A stretch of 9,805 nt of DNA from JARIHD01 sp035629475. Lineage in GTDB: Bacteria > Patescibacteriota > Saccharimonadia > Saccharimonadales > UBA4665. Location of the stretch: positions 1-9,805 of the forward strand of contig DASPHS010000112.1 of NCBI GenBank assembly GCA_035629475.1. The letters run 5' to 3'. Below are positions 5,695 to 9,805 of this stretch, piece after piece. The stretch's first letter is position 1, and every line of letters starts with the position of its first letter. The position numbers were made by a program, and so were the translations under genes. The notes beneath the pieces are model-generated. The model was not told the origin of the DNA, did no database searches, and saw only the letters and a program-made list of their open reading frames with translations.

Positions 5695-7830
5695 TTACTG
5701 GTTACACAGTGACACGTACAGCGCTTCGCGCATGCGTCCGTCGCCGGCTCGCTGGTTGGCGTACTTGTCGCACATGTTCGACTGGCCCATGAAGGGTACG
5801 TCGTCGGGGGACACCCGCAGAACATGCTTGTTGTCAGTACGGAATATCGTCACCGACTTACCCCGGTAGCGGTCCTTGACCATTTGCGGCACCGTGGCAG
5901 CTTTCTTACCAGTACTCCACCGGTGCATTGAGGTAGGCACGCCATAAGAGCCAATCAGGGCACCGTCAGCACCAGGTGAGAAATTCATCGGCACGGTGAC
6001 GTTGAAGGTACCGCTCTCGGAAAGTCCAAGGGACTTTTCAATCATGACCTTGGGCTTGAACGTTCCTCTCCATTGCTTGTTGATGGACAGTGAGGCGTAG
6101 CCGTCGTTCACGTACCAGGTGCCGTCGAAGTCGGTGATGTTGACTCCGTTGGCTTCCGTGGGAACCGGTGCGGGCTCCTGCTTGGGAGCGGGCGGTGCCT
6201 GGAGAACCTCCTTCTTGTCGGGCTTCTGCTGCGCGATGCGGACGGCATTCACCATGATCGGTTCCTGCTTGAACGCGTCGAGCTGCGACGGAAGTACTTC
6301 CAGGACGGCGCCACCAGTCGTGTAGACGATGGAGCTGAGCGTCTCAGGAATCACCTTGACGGAACTCAGGATGCCGGACAGCGCCTTGTCGAGATTGAGG
6401 GCGTCGAGGCCGATGCTCAGACAGGTGTATGCGACGTCGGCAGCTTGCTTGTAGCCCTCCTCGGTGAACAGATCGTCGTTGGAGTACTGGCCAACCTTCT
6501 GAGAGATGGAGCCTTGGATCCTGGCGGTGATGCAGTCCATCAGATCGACAGCGGTACTGAACCAGCCCATGCCATCGATGACACCGTTGATCTGCTTACC
6601 GCTCAGAAGCGCCTTCGTACCAGCCGTGATGCCCGCTTCGGCAACCTTGGTCGGCGGTGCGATGACAGCCAGTACGGCGAGGCCGATGTCGAAGGCTGCT
6701 GCCTCGTCGTCGATCTTCAGCTCGAAGCTCGCCTTGTTCTGGATGCCACTTCCCACCGAAACGGAAGCACGAGACGCGCCGCTGAGGTAGAGCTGGTGCT
6801 TGCCACCCCAGTATGCACTGCGGATTCGGGCGACCAGGTCAGTACCGTTGAACGCGACGTCAGACTCCTGAACGGTGATGCCGGTGGGCAACGTGGCGCT
6901 CAGGAGCGGGAAGGCGAAGCCGTTGGTGATGTACGCCTTGTCATTCTTGCCGTTCGCTTGCGCGCACGCCTTGAGAACGCTGAACGAACTGGACGCAGTC
7001 ACCTTGACCTGCTTGCTGGGCTTGTTGCATTCCAGCACATCCACCTGGCCGAGAAGATCCTTCAGGAACTGCTCCGACACATTGCTGACGAGTCCACTGA
7101 ACCAGTCTTGAATGCCCTGTGCGGGGTTGATGTCCGTCGGGATCTTCATGCCCATGATGTCGATTGACTTCTGGGACGGGTCGAGCGCAATCGTTGCGAA
7201 CTCCGAGAAGTGCGGCGCGATAGCCGTGACGATATTCGTCGTCGGGTCGGCCACAGCGCCACTGATCGGAATCCAAGCCCCGAGGGTCTCGTCCTTGACC
7301 ACCATGCCCACGTGCCGAGAGTCGAAACCCTTGGGAATGAGCTTGGGGTCGTACTTGAGCGAGACCGCAATCTTGCCGGGAACCAGCTTGCCGTTGTACG
7401 CGCTGATGTCGACAGGCTTGCTGATCTGCTTGAACGGCAGCCTCTCGTTACCAACGGAACCGGGCTTCTTGACGTACTCGAACCGCACATCCTGAATCTC
7501 GTCGCGCGCGTGGTCGGGGACCATCAGCATGACGTTGCGATCTTTGGACGTGAAGCTCGGGTCTGTCGGCGTCTGCACTGCTGCAGGCGGGTACCGCAAC
7601 GTGTCGATCTTGTCCTGGCTCCAGCGCAGGATGTCAGCCTGGTTGTACCAGCCAACGCCAATCGCGAGTGCGACTACGAGGCCGAGCACGATCCAGAGCG
7701 TGGTCCTACCGCGGGAGCGCTTCTTGGGCGATGCGGGTGCCGGCGAGGCAGGGCGGGCGCTTGCGCGACCTGGCTGCACAGCCGACCCTACAGGGACGGA
7801 AGCCCTACCACCTGGGAGGTTCGTAGACAT
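5695..7830 (-). CDS. Type II membrane protein of actinobacterial character, 711 aa
   Basis: Function unknown. Residues 1-43 are a Pro/Ala/Arg/Lys-rich cytoplasmic tail, 44-62 a single membrane segment (starts TTLWIVLGLVVALAI), and 63-711 an extracellular part. Residues about 98-215 look like a beta-sandwich (KYDPKLIPKGFD, GAWIPISG, then HFSEFATIAL). A middle helical region (about 375-520) and a Pro-rich linker (about 544-560) follow. The C-terminal domain starts D-F-D-G-T-W-Y-V (567-574) and looks like a small beta-barrel. Six Cys occur only outside the membrane, in near pairs (268/289, 433/470, 687/709), suggesting disulfides. The start is the ATG at 7830 with AGGA 8-9 nt upstream. Codon choice differs from neighbours: 12 of 13 Lys codons in residues 1-170 are AAG, against 5 of 12 in nrtR. 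Transfer from an actinobacterium is inferred. The 138-bp upstream gap is AT-rich, with no clear promoter. Confidence 0.88.
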   Translation of the reverse strand: MSTNLPGGRASVPVGSAVQPGRASARPASPAPASPKKRSRGRTTLWIVLGLVVALAIGVGWYNQADILRWSQDKIDTLRYPPAAVQTPTDPSFTSKDRNVMLMVPDHARDEIQDVRFEYVKKPGSVGNERLPFKQISKPVDISAYNGKLVPGKIAVSLKYDPKLIPKGFDSRHVGMVVKDETLGAWIPISGAVADPTTNIVTAIAPHFSEFATIALDPSQKSIDIMGMKIPTDINPAQGIQDWFSGLVSNVSEQFLKDLLGQVDVLECNKPSKQVKVTASSSFSVLKACAQANGKNDKAYITNGFAFPLLSATLPTGITVQESDVAFNGTDLVARIRSAYWGGKHQLYLSGASRASVSVGSGIQNKASFELKIDDEAAAFDIGLAVLAVIAPPTKVAEAGITAGTKALLSGKQINGVIDGMGWFSTAVDLMDCITARIQGSISQKVGQYSNDDLFTEEGYKQAADVAYTCLSIGLDALNLDKALSGILSSVKVIPETLSSIVYTTGGAVLEVLPSQLDAFKQEPIMVNAVRIAQQKPDKKEVLQAPPAPKQEPAPVPTEANGVNITDFDGTWYVNDGYASLSINKQWRGTFKPKVMIEKSLGLSESGTFNVTVPMNFSPGADGALIGSYGVPTSMHRWSTGKKAATVPQMVKDRYRGKSVTIFRTDNKHVLRVSPDDVPFMGQSNMCDKYANQRAGDGRMREALYVSLCNQ

Positions 7831-7968
7831 GTGCGTGTCCTAACTGTGTAGGTAAAAACCAAAGGTGCATGACAAAAAACTGAGGTAATACTCGTTTACT
7901 TGCACGCCTATACTTTAAAACATTATTGATTAATTGTAAAGAATACTACAGAGCTCGTATGCATCTAC

Positions 7969-9191
7969 CTATCGGTATGAGTACTCTGAGGCTACTGCTT
8001 CGGCAATTACCGACTGGTGCTCTTGTGGCTCGCCCAACACATGTGCGCCAATCTGAACGTAACGGGCCGCAAAAACCTTAGCTTGTGGCTCGGCGACGTG
8101 CCGGGATAGGCCCTGCAATTCTGTCAGCTCATACAATCGGTCACGGTAGGCCATGCAAATGACATTACCGACCAGGCTACGAAGGTCGCTTTCATAGCGT
8201 TGTCCCTGGTGATCAATGTCCTTTGTGGGCAGTACTTCCGTCTGACTACGCTCAGGATCTGTGCGGAGCGGTAGGTAGCGCACCCCGTCGCCATCAGCTA
8301 ACCGCTCGACAATTGAGTGGGCAGATGTGGTGGCGACAGCATGTTGCAAATGGTCTCGTGTTACATTTTGAGGGCCGACTTCGGACTGGGCCCGCATCAG
8401 CCAGCGTACGTGTTCGCCGTAGTCATCGCGAAGAAAGCCACCGCCGAGCGCAAAGCCTCCAAGGTTCATCGAAATATGTGACGGGCTTGCAGATTTACCC
8501 GCGCGTTGCGCAAGATCAAACCATGTCAGCAAACGGTTCGTAGTAGGGTATTTATCGTTATCGATTCGGCTCGACTGCATGTATGGATATGCCATCCATA
8601 CATGGCTTTCGTTACGGTCGAAAGCTTCTTGTAGCTGGGCAAAATAGGTTGGGGTCGCCCGAATCGTATCCGCGTCCCAGCGAGTCAACAGCAGGTCAGA
8701 CTGTTCAGTTCCGGCACTACGACGCCGGTGAAGCATAGCTGCGGCCCTGAACATGCCGTCACAGACCACACCAATCGGTGTGTGTGGTTTGTAGCCCTGG
8801 ACGTAAAAGCTCAGGGGCAAATCATTGCCATACTCCCGCTGCGCCTTCTGGGCAATCTCAACGCCTGTGAGCGTATTCTCAAGGCGTTGGCCAGGTGTTT
8901 CAGAAACGTAATTAATAGACACTACCGTCGCAGGCTTGCGTGGCGCATGGTTAGCCTGTAAAGCGAGCTGGTCCAGCGTTTGGTCAAAAAACGCACAGTA
9001 TGTTCTCCAAGAGGCACCCCGACAGTATGGTGCAACGAGGTTTCATTGAACGCCACAGTGCCGTTGGCCGTCAGCTGTGCTGCATAGTCGTCAATAGCGG
9101 CGAATTCGCCAGGGAAGTCACGCTCAATAAGTGAAAAATAGTCCTGCACTTCAGCAGTAACCAGCCTCTCGGCTCCGCGATAAACAGTCAT
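7969..9191 (-). CDS. Glycosyltransferase-like protein, frame broken at a T6 run
   Basis: Two abutting frames form one protein of about 407 aa. The first runs from ATG 9191 (ends in frame at 8922 after out-of-frame residues). The second, ending at 7969, is open well upstream of its nominal GTG at 8922 and reads FFDQTLDQLALQANHAP directly after the first frame's GEHTVR. The join is at 8985-8991. One extra T, or a -1 ribosomal slip there, restores the whole frame. In the joined protein, strand TVVSINY (89-95), strand LPLSFYVQGY (125-134) and SDLLLTRWDADT with a D-A-D motif (173-175) resemble a GT-A glycosyltransferase fold with a metal-binding DXD. Acceptor and sugar cannot be named. GTG 8922 has no ribosome-binding site, so a separate second gene is unlikely. 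Possible explanations are sequencing error, phase variation, recoding or a fresh pseudogene. Confidence 0.7.
8985..8991 (-). other. Slippery heptamer T_TTT_TTG at the frame junction
   Basis: Read on the minus strand in the upstream frame (codons CGT TTT TTG), the site is X_XXY_YYZ with U_UUU_UUG, a canonical -1 slippery sequence. A -1 slip leads exactly into the downstream frame. A Shine-Dalgarno-like GGAG lies 13 nt upstream, close to the spacing that stimulates bacterial -1 frameshifting. The downstream GCTGGACCAGC offers only a weak hairpin. Confidence 0.5.
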
Positions 9192-9225
9192 AAATAGACT
9201 ATTATATCATAATAATCTATTTATG
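9189..9225. promoter_or_regulatory. 37-bp near-perfect palindrome over promoter and start codon
   Basis: CATAAATAGACTATTAT (9189-9205) and ATAATAATCTATTTATG (9209-9225) are complementary at 16 of 17 positions around a 3-bp centre (ATC). The element covers the spacer and -10 of the glycosyltransferase-like gene's promoter and its ATG (9189-9191). A dimeric repressor site is the simplest reading. Confidence 0.7.
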
Positions 9226-9229
9226 TACA
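9201..9229 (-). promoter_or_regulatory. Promoter of the glycosyltransferase-like gene, leaderless
   Basis: On the minus strand, TGTACA (9224-9229, 4 of 6 to the -35) and a perfect TATAAT (9201-9206) are 17 bp apart, and the -10 is extended (TG-A-TATAAT). Only 9 bp separate the -10 from the ATG at 9191. The transcript should therefore start at or within a few bases of the start codon, with no room for a ribosome-binding site. Confidence 0.65.
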
Positions 9230-9260
9230 TGCTGTGCTCAGCGAGGCTATCTTACATACC

Positions 9261-9805
9261 CTATATGGTATGCGCAACACCGGGCACATTAAGCGGTGAG
9301 GGGTGCCCGGTGTAGCTCATGATGGCATTGGCTGCCTGCGGAACGGTCAGGCCCGGCCCGACTGCCAATGCACCAATAGCGTTCATTTCACCTCGAAAAC
9401 GCTCTACCGTCTGGGTCAGTGGCCCTACATCCGCTGGGGGAAGGCGCCAGGGAAAGAGCACGCCTTCACGGCCGTTGATACGATCGTAAAGCGTGTGTGC
9501 ATCTTCATCAAGGTACACAACTTTGTCAAACAAGCTTGCGTGGTCTACTGCGTTTCCGCTTATACCAGCAAGATAGGTACACCTGATTGTAGGGTCGGTG
9601 GCCACCTGCCGCAAAAGTTCTTTGACTATTTTGCCATCCCACAAATACTGAGCCGTTTTATGATAGTCGGGGCATGATGCCATACTCTCTACCTCACGAC
9701 CGTCCGCGGCATACCATACCCCAAGACAGCATGTCTCGTCCGCGTCGAAAGCAGCCTGACCGCGCTGCTTCAGCTCTTGTATCACCGATGACTTGCCCGA
9801 ACCAG
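9261..9805 (-). CDS. P-loop kinase-like protein, N-terminus beyond window
   Basis: The frame is open to the right edge (181 codons visible) and ends at TAG 9261-9263. The first visible residues are G-S-G-K-S-S, the second half of a Walker A (G-x-x-G-x-G-K-[ST]) loop, which normally sits within the first 20 residues of small kinases, so only a short N-terminus is missing. It continues V-I-Q-E-L with F-D-A-D-E, an acidic motif like that at the second strand of shikimate-kinase-type and AAA_18/AAA_33-type P-loop kinases. D-K-V-V-Y-L-D-E-D followed by LYDRINGRE resembles the nucleotide-kinase strand and lid helix. Phosphotransfer from ATP or GTP to an unknown small molecule is inferred. A GTG at 9785 is in frame but lies after the P-loop Lys, so it is not the true start. 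Confidence 0.8.
   Translation of the reverse strand, partial: GSGKSSVIQELKQRGQAAFDADETCCLGVWYAADGREVESMASCPDYHKTAQYLWDGKIVKELLRQVATDPTIRCTYLAGISGNAVDHASLFDKVVYLDEDAHTLYDRINGREGVLFPWRLPPADVGPLTQTVERFRGEMNAIGALAVGPGLTVPQAANAIMSYTGHPSPLNVPGVAHTI
9277..9313. repeat. 11-bp perfect inverted repeat in the 3' end of the kinase gene
   Basis: ACACCGGGCAC (9277-9287) and GTGCCCGGTGT (9303-9313) are perfect complements around 15 bp, inside the last codons (PGVAH is encoded by one arm). There is no T tract. It would form a GC-rich hairpin in the mRNA just before the stop codon. Confidence 0.55.

Noticed and set aside
6445..7167. 240-codon plus-strand open frame
   Set aside because: It lies antisense to the 711-aa gene, whose GC-rich third positions produce long antisense frames; the composition (many Asp, Arg, Val, Leu without a fold pattern) is typical of a shadow.
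8922..8922. GTG start making 7969-8922 an independent 317-aa gene
   Set aside because: The frame is open and protein-like for 23 codons upstream, continuing the previous frame's protein, and there is no ribosome-binding site at the GTG.

Overview
The window is a moderately GC-balanced bacterial segment with tightly packed, mostly hypothetical genes. It has no rRNA, no tRNA, no CRISPR array and no recognisable insertion sequence. The many small proteins of unknown function and a NAD-linked Nudix pair suggest an uncultivated, reduced-genome bacterium. Candidatus Saccharibacteria or a related Patescibacteria (CPR) lineage is my best guess, but nothing here proves it; the standard genetic code fits throughout. 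One gene (5695-7830) has clearly different codon choice and looks actinobacterial. That would fit transfer from an actinobacterial host if the organism is a saccharibacterial episymbiont.

Layout. Positions 1-356 (minus) hold the N-terminal part of a membrane-anchored surface protein cut by the window edge. Positions 541-4923 (plus) carry four genes: an unrecognised 194-aa protein; an NrtR-type regulator (degenerate Nudix domain plus winged helix) behind a near-consensus promoter; a catalytically complete ADP-ribose pyrophosphatase of the NUDT9 type; and a 575-aa protein whose C-terminal half appears to be four tandem helix-turn-helix-like modules. Positions 4958-9805 (minus) carry an unrecognised 162-aa protein, a 248-bp gap rich in inverted repeats, the foreign-looking 711-aa type II membrane protein, a glycosyltransferase-like gene split by a one-base frame change at a U_UUU_UUG slippery heptamer, and a P-loop kinase truncated by the right edge.

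The most coherent functional unit is 1329-3077. NrtR proteins sense ADP-ribose, and the adjacent gene encodes an enzyme predicted to destroy ADP-ribose. The two are separated by a strong terminator and a perfect 25-bp palindrome centred on the likely -35 element of the hydrolase gene. This reads as a small feedback circuit for NAD breakdown products. The second region of interest is the glycosyltransferase-like gene: its promoter and start codon lie inside a near-perfect 37-bp palindrome, and its reading frame depends on a homopolymer.
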